NCBI RefSeq assembly: GCF_003663945.1
Contig: NZ_RCCH01000002.1
Span: forward strand, 374,612-438,611
DNA length: 64,000 nucleotides
Source: Lacinutrix venerupis
GTDB taxonomy: Bacteria; Bacteroidota; Bacteroidia; Flavobacteriales; Flavobacteriaceae
Reading direction: 5' to 3'
In this document: one piece after another, positions 25,557 to 34,852 of the stretch
Numbering within the stretch: the first letter of the stretch is position 1
How the letters are laid out: the number at the start of each line of letters is the position of its first letter
Position numbers and translations under genes: made by a program
The notes under the pieces: model-generated
What the model was told of the DNA's origin: nothing
Database searches by the model: none
What the model saw: the letters and a program-made list of their open reading frames with translations, nothing else

Positions 25557-26756
25557 TTAAATAGTTTCTGAAAGAATTTCTAATGGATTTTGTTCTAAAT
25601 CCTCATCACTTTCTTTTTCTTTTATTTCTTCTCTTTTAGAACTAACACTTAAAATTATGCCTATTGCTAAACACGTCATCCATATTGAAGTTCCACCACT
25701 ACTAATTAATGGTAGTGTTTGACCTGTTACAGGAAACAACTCTACAGCAACTGCCATATTTATTAGCGCTTGAAACACAATTGGAATACCAACACCAAGC
25801 ACTATTAATTTTCCAAAAATAGTGTCAGATTTTTGCGCAACTATTACTATTCTAAATAATAGCCACATATATAAAACCATTAAAAACAATCCGCCAATTA
25901 ATCCATATTCTTCAATAATAATTGCAAAAATAAAATCTGACGATGATTGTGGTAAAAAATTTTTCTGTGTACTTTTTCCCGGACCAACACCTGTTAATTC
26001 TCCAGAAGCTATTGCAATTTTTGCTTTTTCAATTTGGTAATCTCCTTCTGTATCTCCATCATCTGAAAAACTTTCTATTCTACTCATCCAGGTATCAATA
26101 CGGTTTGGCATTGCGTCTGGAAATGCTTTTGCCACCAAAATAAACATAACCAATGCTAATATTCCTGAACCAATAATTACAGCTAAATACCTAATAGGAT
26201 AACCACCCAAAAACACCAATACAATTACCATTAAAAATATTAACGCTGTAGTTGAAAAATTTGATGGTAAAATCATTATTAAAACTAAAAAAACTGGCAA
26301 CCAAAGCGGCAATATAGTTTCCTTAAAAGACACTGTTTTATCTTTTATTTTAGACATATATCTTGCCACGTAAACCATTAAAACTACAGATGCCAATGTA
26401 GAGGTTTGAAAAGACATATTTACAAATGGAATTCTTATCCAACGGCTTGCGTTTGCTCCATCAATAGTAGTACCTTGTAAAATAGTAACAACCAATAATA
26501 CTAACACAACAGGTATCATTACCATAGACAGACCTCGGAAATAGCGATATGGTATTTTATGTACACCATACATTATTGCAAAACCTAAAAACAAGTGCAT
26601 AAAGTGCTTTACAAAATAGGTAAAGGTATTTCCTCCTCCTACATTTACTAGATTACTAGCCGCACTGTATACAGGAAGAAATGAGAAAATTGCCAACAAA
26701 GCAGCTATTGCCCATATTAATCGATCTCCTTTTATGTTTTTAAACAGTTGTTGCAC
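25557..26756 (-). CDS. ftsW: Septal peptidoglycan polymerase FtsW
   Basis: FtsW is the SEDS-family glycosyltransferase that polymerises lipid II at the septum together with the division transpeptidase. The 399-residue protein has about ten membrane helices. It shows KIPYRYFRGLS, GANASRWIRIP with the family's conserved Arg, GVGPGKSTQKNFLPQSSSDFIFAII, noted by its core LPQSSSDFIFAI, and LPLISSGGTSIW. A charged cytosolic tail follows. Its place beside murD and murG in the dcw cluster supports FtsW rather than RodA. Confidence 0.95.
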   Translation of the reverse strand: MQQLFKNIKGDRLIWAIAALLAIFSFLPVYSAASNLVNVGGGNTFTYFVKHFMHLFLGFAIMYGVHKIPYRYFRGLSMVMIPVVLVLLVVTILQGTTIDGANASRWIRIPFVNMSFQTSTLASVVLMVYVARYMSKIKDKTVSFKETILPLWLPVFLVLIMILPSNFSTTALIFLMVIVLVFLGGYPIRYLAVIIGSGILALVMFILVAKAFPDAMPNRIDTWMSRIESFSDDGDTEGDYQIEKAKIAIASGELTGVGPGKSTQKNFLPQSSSDFIFAIIIEEYGLIGGLFLMVLYMWLLFRIVIVAQKSDTIFGKLIVLGVGIPIVFQALINMAVAVELFPVTGQTLPLISSGGTSIWMTCLAIGIILSVSSKREEIKEKESDEDLEQNPLEILSETI

Positions 26757-26774
26757 TTCTTTTATACTTTCTTT

Positions 26775-28106
26775 TTATAAATTTCTTACAGCATTTTTAA
26801 ACTGTCTTCCTCTATCTTCGTAGTTTTCAAATAAATCGAAACTTGCACACGCTGGAGACAACAATACATTGTCACCTGCTTCTGCTACTTTATAAGCAAT
26901 TTTTACAGCCTCACTCATAAACTGAGTTTCTACAATAACATCTACCATATTAGAAAAGTTTTCCATAAGCTTCTCATTGTCTACGCCCAAACAAATTATT
27001 GCTTTTACTTTTTCGTTTATAAATGGAAACAACTCTGTATAATCATTACCTTTATCTACTCCACCCACAATCCAAACTGTTGGCGCATCCATACTTTCTA
27101 ATGCATAATATGTTGCATTTACATTCGTTGCTTTAGAGTCGTTTATATATTGAACTTTATTAATTTTTAGAACCTGCTCTAAACGGTGCTCTACACCATG
27201 AAAGTTCTCTAAACTTTCACGAATAGTTTGCTTTCTAATTTTTAATAAGTGCGATACTGTTGAAGCAGCCATTGCATTTTTTATATTGTGCTTTCCTTCT
27301 AAAGCTAAGTTTTTTGTTGGCATAATTATCTCGATGTTATCTATTGTTATTTTTATATTTTCTTTATCTAAATACGCTCCATTTTCAAACGTTTTTTTTA
27401 ACGAAAATGGTAATAATGTAGATTGAATAGTGTTTTGTTTTAACCAGTTTGTTATCACCTCATCATCGGCATCATAAATTAAATAATCTTGCTTTGATTG
27501 GTTTAAAGCAATTCTGAATTTAGAATTAATATAGTTTTCAAACTTGTAATCATATCTATCTAAATGATCTGGTGTAATATTGGTAAGCACAGCAATATTG
27601 GGCTTAAAATCTACAATACCATCTAGCTGAAAACTACTTATTTCTAAAACATAGTTTTTATAATCTTCTTCTAAAATTTGTTTTGCAAAACTATCTCCTA
27701 TATTACCTGCCAAACCAACATTTAATTCTTGTTTAAGAATATGATGTGTTAATGAAGCTGTAGTTGTTTTACCATTACTTCCTGTAATACCAACAATAGT
27801 TGCATTTGTATATTTTGAAGCAAATTCTATTTCAGAAATTACTGGAATATTATTACTAATAAGTTTTTGAATTAACGCAACCTTATCAGGAATTCCAGGA
27901 CTCTTCATCACTAGATTAGCATTAAGAATTTTAACTTCTGTATGCTGCTCTTCCTCCCATTCAATTTCATTATGTATAAGAACTTCTTTATATTTTTCTT
28001 TAATTTTTCCTTTGTCTGAAACAAATACATTGTAACCTTTTGCCTTTGCCAAAAGTGCAGTTCCAACACCACTTTCTCCAGCTCCTAATATTACTAATCG
28101 TTTCAT
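26775..28106 (-). CDS. murD: UDP-N-acetylmuramoylalanine--D-glutamate ligase
   Basis: MurD adds D-glutamate to UDP-MurNAc-L-Ala. The 443-residue protein has the N-terminal ILGAGESGVGTA, the P-loop GITGSNGKTTTAS, ISSFQLDG and LTNITPDHLDRY in the central domain, and YINDSKATNVNATYYAL and LLSPACASFDLF in the C-terminal domain, which mark MurD specifically. It lies between mraY and ftsW on the same strand with short gaps. Confidence 0.97.
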   Translation of the reverse strand: MKRLVILGAGESGVGTALLAKAKGYNVFVSDKGKIKEKYKEVLIHNEIEWEEEQHTEVKILNANLVMKSPGIPDKVALIQKLISNNIPVISEIEFASKYTNATIVGITGSNGKTTTASLTHHILKQELNVGLAGNIGDSFAKQILEEDYKNYVLEISSFQLDGIVDFKPNIAVLTNITPDHLDRYDYKFENYINSKFRIALNQSKQDYLIYDADDEVITNWLKQNTIQSTLLPFSLKKTFENGAYLDKENIKITIDNIEIIMPTKNLALEGKHNIKNAMAASTVSHLLKIRKQTIRESLENFHGVEHRLEQVLKINKVQYINDSKATNVNATYYALESMDAPTVWIVGGVDKGNDYTELFPFINEKVKAIICLGVDNEKLMENFSNMVDVIVETQFMSEAVKIAYKVAEAGDNVLLSPACASFDLFENYEDRGRQFKNAVRNL

Positions 28107-28154
28107 TTTTTACTCTTTATTTATCATCTTTAACTTTATAGAAATGATAAAATT

Positions 28155-29387
28155 TTATCTTAACTTTAATGTTACTACTGTTAAAATCGCTAAGAAAATT
28201 CCAACAATCCAAAATCGTGTTACTATTTTACTTTCGTGATAACCTCCTTTTTGATAATGATGATGTAAAGGCGACATTTTAAAAATACGACGTCCCTCTC
28301 CATACTTTTTTCTCGTGTATTTAAACCAGCTCACTTGTAATATTACCGAAAGCGACTCTGCGAAAAATATACCGCACAATAATGGGATTAATAACTCTTT
28401 TCTAACCGCAATAGCTATTACTGCTATAATTCCACCAATTGTTAAACTCCCGGTATCACCCATAAACACTTGTGCTGGATATGTATTATACCAAAGAAAA
28501 CCTATTAATGCTCCGGCAAAAGCTGCAATAAACACCACAAGTTCTCCTAGTTGTGGTATAAACATAACATTAAGGTAATCTGCAAAAACAAAGTTTCCAG
28601 AAATAAAGGCAAATACAGCTAATGTAAATACAATTATGGCGGAACTTCCTGCCGCAAGACCATCTATACCATCGGTTAAGTTTGCACCATTGGAAACTGC
28701 AGTAACTATAAAAATTACTATTGGGATAAATACCAACCATGCGTATTTAGAATAATCTTCTCCTAACCAATTGATTAAATTTGAATAATCAAACTCATTG
28801 TCCTTTACAAAAGGAATTGTAGTTTTTAAAGATTGCTCTGCTGGATTAAACTCGCTAGATGAGTTTTGAGTTATTTTTTCTGTCTCGTAAATTGGGTTTA
28901 CTTTTTCTGTTCTTATAGTAACTCCTGGATGAAAATACATAATAGACCCAACAAAAATTCCTAATCCAACTTGACCAAGCACTTTAAATTTACCACTCAA
29001 TCCTGCTTTATCTTTTTTAAATACTTTAATATAATCGTCTGTAAAACCAACTAATCCCATCCAAACCGTGGTTACAATTAACATTATCACATAAATATTT
29101 TCTAGCTTAGCAAATAACAATACTGGTATTAATGTTGAAAAAATAATAATTAAACCACCCATTGTTGGTGTACCTGCTTTTTCAACTTGACCTTCTAAAC
29201 CTAAATCTCTAACCGATTCTCCTACTTGCATTTTTTGCAATAATCTTATAATTTTCTTTCCGAAAATTGTAGAAAACAACAACGATAAAATAATAGCTAA
29301 AGCAGCACGAAAAGTTATAAACTGAAACACACTTGCTCCTGTTAACTGGAATTGTTTTTCTAAATATTCGAATAAGTAATACAGCAT
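28155..29387 (-). CDS. mraY: Phospho-N-acetylmuramoyl-pentapeptide transferase MraY
   Basis: MraY transfers phospho-MurNAc-pentapeptide to undecaprenyl phosphate to form lipid I in the inner membrane. The 410-residue polytopic protein has [28 protein letters not shown] with the conserved aspartates (noted by its core FTDDYIKV), [20 protein letters not shown] and [11 protein letters not shown]. Between residues of about 165 and 220 there is a polar insertion, including NPIYETEKI and [10 protein letters not shown], that makes it some 50 residues longer than the E. coli enzyme. The insertion lies next to the third cytosolic motif's preceding helix, probably on the periplasmic side. Confidence 0.96.
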   Translation of the reverse strand: MLYYLFEYLEKQFQLTGASVFQFITFRAALAIILSLLFSTIFGKKIIRLLQKMQVGESVRDLGLEGQVEKAGTPTMGGLIIIFSTLIPVLLFAKLENIYVIMLIVTTVWMGLVGFTDDYIKVFKKDKAGLSGKFKVLGQVGLGIFVGSIMYFHPGVTIRTEKVNPIYETEKITQNSSSEFNPAEQSLKTTIPFVKDNEFDYSNLINWLGEDYSKYAWLVFIPIVIFIVTAVSNGANLTDGIDGLAAGSSAIIVFTLAVFAFISGNFVFADYLNVMFIPQLGELVVFIAAFAGALIGFLWYNTYPAQVFMGDTGSLTIGGIIAVIAIAVRKELLIPLLCGIFFAESLSVILQVSWFKYTRKKYGEGRRIFKMSPLHHHYQKGGYHESKIVTRFWIVGIFLAILTVVTLKLR

Positions 29388-29411
29388 TTTTTATCTATTA
29401 ATATTTATTTA

Positions 29412-30875
29412 CTATTTCTGTAATTGCTTTAATAATTCTTCTACAATTTTAAAATCGTCAAAATTTGTTCGCACTCCATTTATTTCTTGATATGTTTCAT
29501 GGCCTTTTCCTGCTATTAAAATAATATCTCCTGCATTTGCAAGTTGACATGCCGTTTTAATAGCCTGTTTTCTATCTACAATTGACAAGGTTTTTTTAAA
29601 ATTTTGAGGCTCTACACCTTTTTCAATATCCTCAATTATACTTTCTGGAACTTCTGTTCTTGGGTTATCACTTGTAAAAATGGCCTTTGTACTTAAAGCT
29701 GATGCTATATGTCCCATTCTTGGACGTTTAGTTTTATCTCTATCACCTCCACAACCAACAACAGTGATTAACTCTTCGTTTTTAGTGCGAATACTATTTA
29801 TAGTTTCTAACACATTCTTTAAAGCGTCTGGTGTGTGTGCATAATCTACAATAGCAGTTATTTTTTCTTCAGAAATCAAATATTGAAATCTTCCACTTAC
29901 ACTTTCTAAAGCACTTATTAATCTTAAAATTTCTGTTTTTTCAAGACCTAGCAATTCTGCAGTAGCATAAATTGCCAATACATTAGAAGCATTAAAATCA
30001 CCTATTAGCTTGGTCCAAACCTCACTTTCATTAACTTTAAGCAACATACCGCTAAAGGAATTTTCTAAAATTTGCGCTTTATAATCTGCGTAATTTCTTA
30101 AACCGTATTTATATTGCTTTGCTTTTGTATTTTGAAGCATTATTGCTCCATTTTTATCGTCTGCATTTGTTAATGCAAAAGCCTGTTTTCCAAGATTATC
30201 AAAAAACGATTTTTTAACATCTCTATATTCGGCAAACGTATCATGATAATCTAAATGATCGTGTGTTAAATTAGTAAAAACTCCTCCTGCAAACTCTAAA
30301 CCTTCCGTTCGTTTTTGGTGAATACCATGAGAACTTACTTCCATAAAACAAAACTCTACACCTTCATTATTCATTTCTTTTAAATAATGATTAATTGTTA
30401 AAGAATCTGGTGTTGTGTGCGTTGCTTTATAGTCTTTATTATCTACTTTTATAACAACAGTAGAAAGCAAACCTACTTTATAACCTGCATTTTTAAATAA
30501 CTGAAATAACAATGTTGCTATTGTAGTTTTCCCATTAGTTCCTGTAACACCAACTAGTTTTAGGTTTGATGATGGATTACCATAATAGTTTGATGACATT
30601 ATTGCTAATGCACTACTAGAATTTTCTACTACTATATAACTTATTCCTTCTTTTAAATTTTTAGGTAACTGCTCGCAAACTATAGCTATTGCTCCTTGTT
30701 GTATGGCACTTTCAATATAATCATGACCATTTACAACACTTCCTTTTATCGCTACAAATAGATCGTTAACAGCTACACTACGTGAATTAAAATGAATATT
30801 TCTAATAAACACGTTTGTAGAACCAACAACAGTATTGATGGTTACTTTATATAATATGTCGATTAATGAATTCAT
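29412..30875 (-). CDS. murE: UDP-MurNAc-tripeptide synthetase MurE (meso-DAP type)
   Basis: MurE adds the third stem-peptide residue. The 487-residue protein has the P-loop GVTGTNGKTTIATLL, the TNLTHDHLDYH segment with its carbamylated-Lys neighbourhood, and VDYAHTPDALKN. The substrate motif is DNPR (in TSDNPRTE), which in this family indicates meso-diaminopimelate rather than lysine. GKGHETYQ is near the C terminus. The start overlaps the end of the upstream penicillin-binding protein gene by 4 nt. murF is not next to it, unlike many dcw clusters. Confidence 0.97.
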   Translation of the reverse strand: MNSLIDILYKVTINTVVGSTNVFIRNIHFNSRSVAVNDLFVAIKGSVVNGHDYIESAIQQGAIAIVCEQLPKNLKEGISYIVVENSSSALAIMSSNYYGNPSSNLKLVGVTGTNGKTTIATLLFQLFKNAGYKVGLLSTVVIKVDNKDYKATHTTPDSLTINHYLKEMNNEGVEFCFMEVSSHGIHQKRTEGLEFAGGVFTNLTHDHLDYHDTFAEYRDVKKSFFDNLGKQAFALTNADDKNGAIMLQNTKAKQYKYGLRNYADYKAQILENSFSGMLLKVNESEVWTKLIGDFNASNVLAIYATAELLGLEKTEILRLISALESVSGRFQYLISEEKITAIVDYAHTPDALKNVLETINSIRTKNEELITVVGCGGDRDKTKRPRMGHIASALSTKAIFTSDNPRTEVPESIIEDIEKGVEPQNFKKTLSIVDRKQAIKTACQLANAGDIILIAGKGHETYQEINGVRTNFDDFKIVEELLKQLQK

Positions 30876-32875
30876 GATAATTCTAAAACTATAGTTTGAT
30901 TTCTCTTTACTTTTTGACCTTTGACAATAGATTGACTTTTAACAACACCATTACCATTCATTTTTACTTTTAAACCTAAATTTTCGCATAATGCTACCGC
31001 ATCCATTATTGGCAAACCAACTACACTAGGCATTATTGTTAAATAGGTATTTGATGTATTGTAAAAATTTTGATACTCTTTATCTACCTCTACATTTTTA
31101 ACTTCTAAAGACTCTATCTCATCTATAATTGGTGTGTCTGTAAAAATCTTTTGTGCAATACGTTTAAACACTGGTCCAGTAACATCTGCTCCATAAAAAC
31201 CTACTTTTATACTTGGCTTATGAATTACAACAATGCAAGAATACTTAGGATTTTCTACAGGAAAATAACCTGCAAAAGACGACACATATTTTCTATCTTT
31301 TTTCCAAGCTTCAAAATTTCTATAATCTGTTCTTGCAGTTCCGGTTTTACCAGCCATAGAAAAGTATTTTGAATACATTCCTTTTCCTGTTCCAAACTCC
31401 ACAACATTTTCTAAAAGTTTTTGTGCTTTTTTTATTGTTTCATCTGAAGCAATTTTTTTAACACGCACTTCTTTTTCAAAACTTTCAATCTCTCTATCCA
31501 ATTCTCTTACTTGACGTAAAAAACGAGGTTTTAACATCTCTCCATTATTAGCAACCGCATTATAGAACGTTAAGGTTTGTAAAGGCGTAAGCTGCATGTT
31601 ATAACCGTAAGCCATAGACGGCAAAGCATTTCTACTCCATATTTTATCTCCTGGCGCCGGAATTACTGGATCTCCTTCTCCTATTATAGGTAGATCTAAA
31701 TTCTCATGAAGCCTCCATTTTTTTAATCTATTAATAAATTTATTTGGGTTTTTAGCATAACCATCATCTATAATAGTAGCTAAACCAATATTTGAAGATT
31801 TCTCAAAAGCCTCTCCAACAGAAATTTTTCCATAACCACGCGTATCTGTAATACCTCTTCCATAAAAAGTTTTATAACCTTTTTTTGTATCTACAATACT
31901 TGATGTATCTATTACCTTATCCTCTAATGCCGCCATTACCGCCATTAACTTAAAAGTAGAGCCTGGCTCATGAGACTCCCAAACTGCATAATTTCTTTTC
32001 TCGTAATATTTACCAGATTTAGATTTTCCTAAATTTGAAATAGCTCTAATTTCTCCAGTTTTAACCTCCATTACAACAACACAACCATGATCTGCATCAT
32101 ACTTTTCTAATTGCTCTAATAATGAATGGTGCGCAATGTCTTGAATATTTGTATTTATAGTGGTATAAATATCGTAACCATCTTGAGGCTCAACCTCATT
32201 ATTATCCCTAATTGGTTTCCACTGTCCTTTACCAATTTTTTGTTTTAATCGATGGCCATCAATACCTTTTAGGTATTTTTCTCCAAAAGCGCCATCTAAA
32301 CCAGGTCTTGTTACATCTCCATTTTCATCTGTGCGCTCGTAACCAATTGTTCTTTGCGCTATACCACCCATAGGATGTTCGCGCTTAGTAGTTTGCTCTA
32401 CAATTAAACCTCCTTTATATGCTCCTAAATTTAATAACGGAAATTCACGTAATCTTAAATAGTCCGAATACCCAACATCGCGCGCTAACAAATAATACCT
32501 ATTTTGTTTTGCTTTTGCTTTTCTTAAATTTTCTCTATAGTAACTTGATGGTTTTCCAGAATAACTAGACAACGAATCGCATAACGGACCAATTTGCTCC
32601 TGCCACACCTTTTTTTTAGGTGTTTTTGTATCTATTCTAATATCGTACTTAGGAATTGAGGTAGCCAATAAATTACCGTTTACAGAATAAACGTTACCTC
32701 TATTAGCAGGTATTGGCCTATCTTCAATAACCCTGCTTTCTGCTAATTCTCGATACTTATCTCCATTAACATACTGAATGGTTAATAATTTTACAACCAC
32801 AGCAAGGCCGAAGATGAACATACATCCAGCTACAAAATACAATCGGTTTAATATGTTCGTTTCGTTTACTGCCAC
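30872..32875 (-). CDS. ftsI: Division transpeptidase FtsI/PBP3 with one PASTA domain
   Basis: This class B penicillin-binding protein cross-links septal peptidoglycan. The 667-residue protein has a membrane anchor at about 13-30 and a dimerisation domain with RPIPANRGNVYS. The transpeptidase motifs are STFK (in EPGSTFKLM, SxxK), SSN (in EKSSNIGLA) and KTG (in MAGKTGTAR). After the catalytic domain a single PASTA repeat covers about the last 60 residues (MPSVVGLPIMDAV onwards), like SpoVD-type enzymes. Its place between ftsL and murE in the dcw cluster fixes its division role. Confidence 0.95.
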   Translation of the reverse strand: MAVNETNILNRLYFVAGCMFIFGLAVVVKLLTIQYVNGDKYRELAESRVIEDRPIPANRGNVYSVNGNLLATSIPKYDIRIDTKTPKKKVWQEQIGPLCDSLSSYSGKPSSYYRENLRKAKAKQNRYYLLARDVGYSDYLRLREFPLLNLGAYKGGLIVEQTTKREHPMGGIAQRTIGYERTDENGDVTRPGLDGAFGEKYLKGIDGHRLKQKIGKGQWKPIRDNNEVEPQDGYDIYTTINTNIQDIAHHSLLEQLEKYDADHGCVVVMEVKTGEIRAISNLGKSKSGKYYEKRNYAVWESHEPGSTFKLMAVMAALEDKVIDTSSIVDTKKGYKTFYGRGITDTRGYGKISVGEAFEKSSNIGLATIIDDGYAKNPNKFINRLKKWRLHENLDLPIIGEGDPVIPAPGDKIWSRNALPSMAYGYNMQLTPLQTLTFYNAVANNGEMLKPRFLRQVRELDREIESFEKEVRVKKIASDETIKKAQKLLENVVEFGTGKGMYSKYFSMAGKTGTARTDYRNFEAWKKDRKYVSSFAGYFPVENPKYSCIVVIHKPSIKVGFYGADVTGPVFKRIAQKIFTDTPIIDEIESLEVKNVEVDKEYQNFYNTSNTYLTIMPSVVGLPIMDAVALCENLGLKVKMNGNGVVKSQSIVKGQKVKRNQTIVLELS

Positions 32876-32881
32876 GATTAC

Positions 32882-33205
32882 CTAATCTTGCTTCTTGCTT
32901 TTTACTTTTAATTTTTGAGGCGGAACTTCGGAAGTTTTCAAGCCTTTTTTTATCATTTTTGCCGAGACGACTGATTCTTTCTTTAACTCCATCAATCGAC
33001 CTCTACCATCTATAAAGGCACTTCGCAACTCTTTCGCCTCATTACTCAACCTTGCTATTTCATGCACTTTTTTATCTGCACTATGCGAACTCGCAATCAT
33101 TACTATAGCCAACACAGAAATAAAGAGAATCATTCTCCAATTCTTAAAAGAATCATCGCTCACTAAAAACGTTCCTCTTAATATGCTATAGATATTCTTT
33201 TTCAT
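32882..33205 (-). CDS. ftsL: FtsL-like division protein
   Basis: The 107-residue protein has a cytosolic N terminus of about 24 residues, one membrane helix (about 25-42) and a charged periplasmic helix with coiled-coil character (residues 45-85), then a Lys-rich tail. FtsL proteins share topology more than sequence, so the call depends on this architecture plus location between rsmH and ftsI. FtsL acts with FtsB and FtsQ to activate the FtsW-FtsI synthase. Its ATG overlaps the end of rsmH by 4 nt. Confidence 0.8.
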   Translation of the reverse strand: MKKNIYSILRGTFLVSDDSFKNWRMILFISVLAIVMIASSHSADKKVHEIARLSNEAKELRSAFIDGRGRLMELKKESVVSAKMIKKGLKTSEVPPQKLKVKSKKQD

Positions 33206-34098
33206 ATTTTTTCAGCAATACGAAGCTTTGCACTTCTTGCTCTATTATTAATTTTAATTTCTTCTGCCGAAGGCACTATTAATTTTCCAACCTTTTTTAA
33301 TGGCACATCAAAATTTCCAAAAACATCTCTTTCCGGCTCACCTTCAAACAACCCATTTCTTATAAAACGTTTTACCAATCTATCTTCTAAAGAATGATAA
33401 CTTATTAAACTCAACCTTCCTTCAGGCTTAAGAATTTCTGGTGTTTGTTTTAAAAACTCTTTTAACGCTTCAATTTCTTGATTAACCTCTATTCTAATTG
33501 CCTGATATATTTGCGCTAAAATTTTATTTTCATGCTTTGGAGACAAAAACTTTTTTAGCACTTTTTTTAATTGATTACCCGTTTTTATCACCTCATCCTT
33601 ACGAAATTCAACAATCAACCTCGCCATTGCTGGCGCCGCACGCAACTCTCCATATTGCAATAACACGTTTTTTATCTGGTCTTCATCATATTCGTTTATA
33701 ACATGAAATGCAGATAATTGATTTTTTTGGTTCATCCTCATATCCAACTCAGCTTCAAATCGAGTTGAAAAACCACGTTCCGCAACATCAAATTGATGTG
33801 ATGACACACCAAAATCTGCCAAAACACCATCCACCGCTTTTACACCATGAAATCTTAAAAAACGTTTGATGTATCTAAAATTTTCGTGGATAAGCGTAAA
33901 TCTCGAATCGTCTATTGCATTTTCAAGAGCATCTGCATCTTGATCAAAAGCAAACAACTTTCCTTTTTCTCCCAAACGACTTAAAATCTCTCTACTATGA
34001 CCACCACCACCAAAAGTAACATCCACATAAACACCGTCCGGTTTAATAGCTAAACCATCAACCGTCTCTTTTAACAATACAGGATTATGATATTCCAT
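33202..34098 (-). CDS. rsmH: 16S rRNA (cytosine1402-N4)-methyltransferase RsmH
   Basis: RsmH (MraW) uses SAM to methylate N4 of C1402 in the ribosomal decoding centre. The 298-residue protein begins EYHNPVLLKETVDGL and has the SAM-binding VDVTFGGGGHS. It also contains ADFGVSSHQFD, ERGFSTRFEAELDMRM (noted by the DMRM motif), and SYHSLEDRLVKRF. All are family signatures. It overlaps mraZ by 14 nt, so the two are probably translationally coupled, the typical start of a dcw operon. Confidence 0.97.
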   Translation of the reverse strand: MEYHNPVLLKETVDGLAIKPDGVYVDVTFGGGGHSREILSRLGEKGKLFAFDQDADALENAIDDSRFTLIHENFRYIKRFLRFHGVKAVDGVLADFGVSSHQFDVAERGFSTRFEAELDMRMNQKNQLSAFHVINEYDEDQIKNVLLQYGELRAAPAMARLIVEFRKDEVIKTGNQLKKVLKKFLSPKHENKILAQIYQAIRIEVNQEIEALKEFLKQTPEILKPEGRLSLISYHSLEDRLVKRFIRNGLFEGEPERDVFGNFDVPLKKVGKLIVPSAEEIKINNRARSAKLRIAEKI

Positions 34099-34555
34099 CT
34101 ATTTCATCGTCTTGTCCCATTACCTCTTCTGCTAAATCTGCAAAATCTACAGTAGCATCATCAATGGCTTGTTCATATTTATCTTTATCCCAAATCTCCA
34201 CAATATTTACTGCTGAAGACATTACCACATTTTTTGAAATAGCAGCAAATACAGTTAAATCTTTTGGAATTAACAATCTACCACTTGCATCCACCTCTAC
34301 CATTTTAACTCCCGCAGTAAAACGACGAATAAAATCGTTGTTCTTTTTCTTAAATCTATTTAGCTTATTCACCTTCTGCATCAAAACCTCCCATTCCGAC
34401 ATTGGATACAATTCCAGACAAGGTTGAAAAACCGCTCGTTTTATCACAAACCCATTTTGCAACACAGGAGCCAACTGCTTTTTAAGCGCAGCAGGAAGCA
34501 TTAGCCTTCCTTTGGCATCCGCTTTACATTCGTATGTTCCTATTAATGAGTTCAA
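34085..34555 (-). CDS. mraZ: Transcriptional regulator MraZ
   Basis: MraZ is a ring-forming AbrB-like DNA-binding protein that controls the dcw operon in other bacteria. The 156-residue protein has two swapped-hairpin repeats: DAKGRLMLPAAL near the N terminus and DASGRLLIPKDL in the second half. The start is a TTG at 34553-34555, since no ATG or GTG lies in a suitable place upstream and homologues begin with a similar NxLIGTYE. It is the first gene of the 13-gene dcw cluster. Three TGGTAAA repeats lie next to its promoter, as expected for autoregulation. Confidence 0.95.
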   Translation of the reverse strand: MNSLIGTYECKADAKGRLMLPAALKKQLAPVLQNGFVIKRAVFQPCLELYPMSEWEVLMQKVNKLNRFKKKNNDFIRRFTAGVKMVEVDASGRLLIPKDLTVFAAISKNVVMSSAVNIVEIWDKDKYEQAIDDATVDFADLAEEVMGQDDEIDGIS

Positions 34556-34587
34556 TGTGATTTTTTATCGCTTCAATATATAAGAGT

Positions 34588-34595
34588 CAAATATA
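34588..34595 (-). promoter_or_regulatory. -7 element of the dcw (mraZ) promoter
   Basis: On the minus strand this reads TATATTTG, an exact TAnnTTTG match. The predicted leader to the TTG start of mraZ is only about 25 nt. Confidence 0.65.
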
Positions 34596-34603
34596 TTGAA
34601 AAT

Positions 34604-34630
34604 TTTACCACTTTTTACCACATTTTACCA
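34604..34630 (-). promoter_or_regulatory. Putative MraZ operator, three TGGTAAA direct repeats
   Basis: On the minus strand TGGTAAA occurs at 34624-34630, 34614-34620 and 34604-34610, exactly 10 bp apart. The array starts 8 nt upstream of the -7 element and so covers the spacer and -33 zone of the mraZ promoter. E. coli MraZ binds three 10-bp-spaced TGGGN repeats upstream of its own gene; the layout here is the same with a changed core. Confidence 0.7.
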
Positions 34631-34817
34631 CATTGTTAATAAATACTTCTTTAAATCGCATATTTAAAGGCATTTAAAAAGAACCTACAAAACATAAATA
34701 TTTGTAATTCAAACACTTAAATACAATACAAAATAGTAATGAACAGATGTTAATATGTATAAAGCAATAGTTTTTTCAAGTATCTAAATATTACTACTTT
34801 TATTTACACGAAATAAC

Positions 34818-34825
34818 TATATTTG
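34818..34825 (+). promoter_or_regulatory. -7 element for the alpha/beta hydrolase gene
   Basis: TATATTTG is an exact TAnnTTTG match 27 nt before the ATG. Confidence 0.6.
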
Positions 34826-34852
34826 CTTTAATCGATTGACTTAAACAAACCA

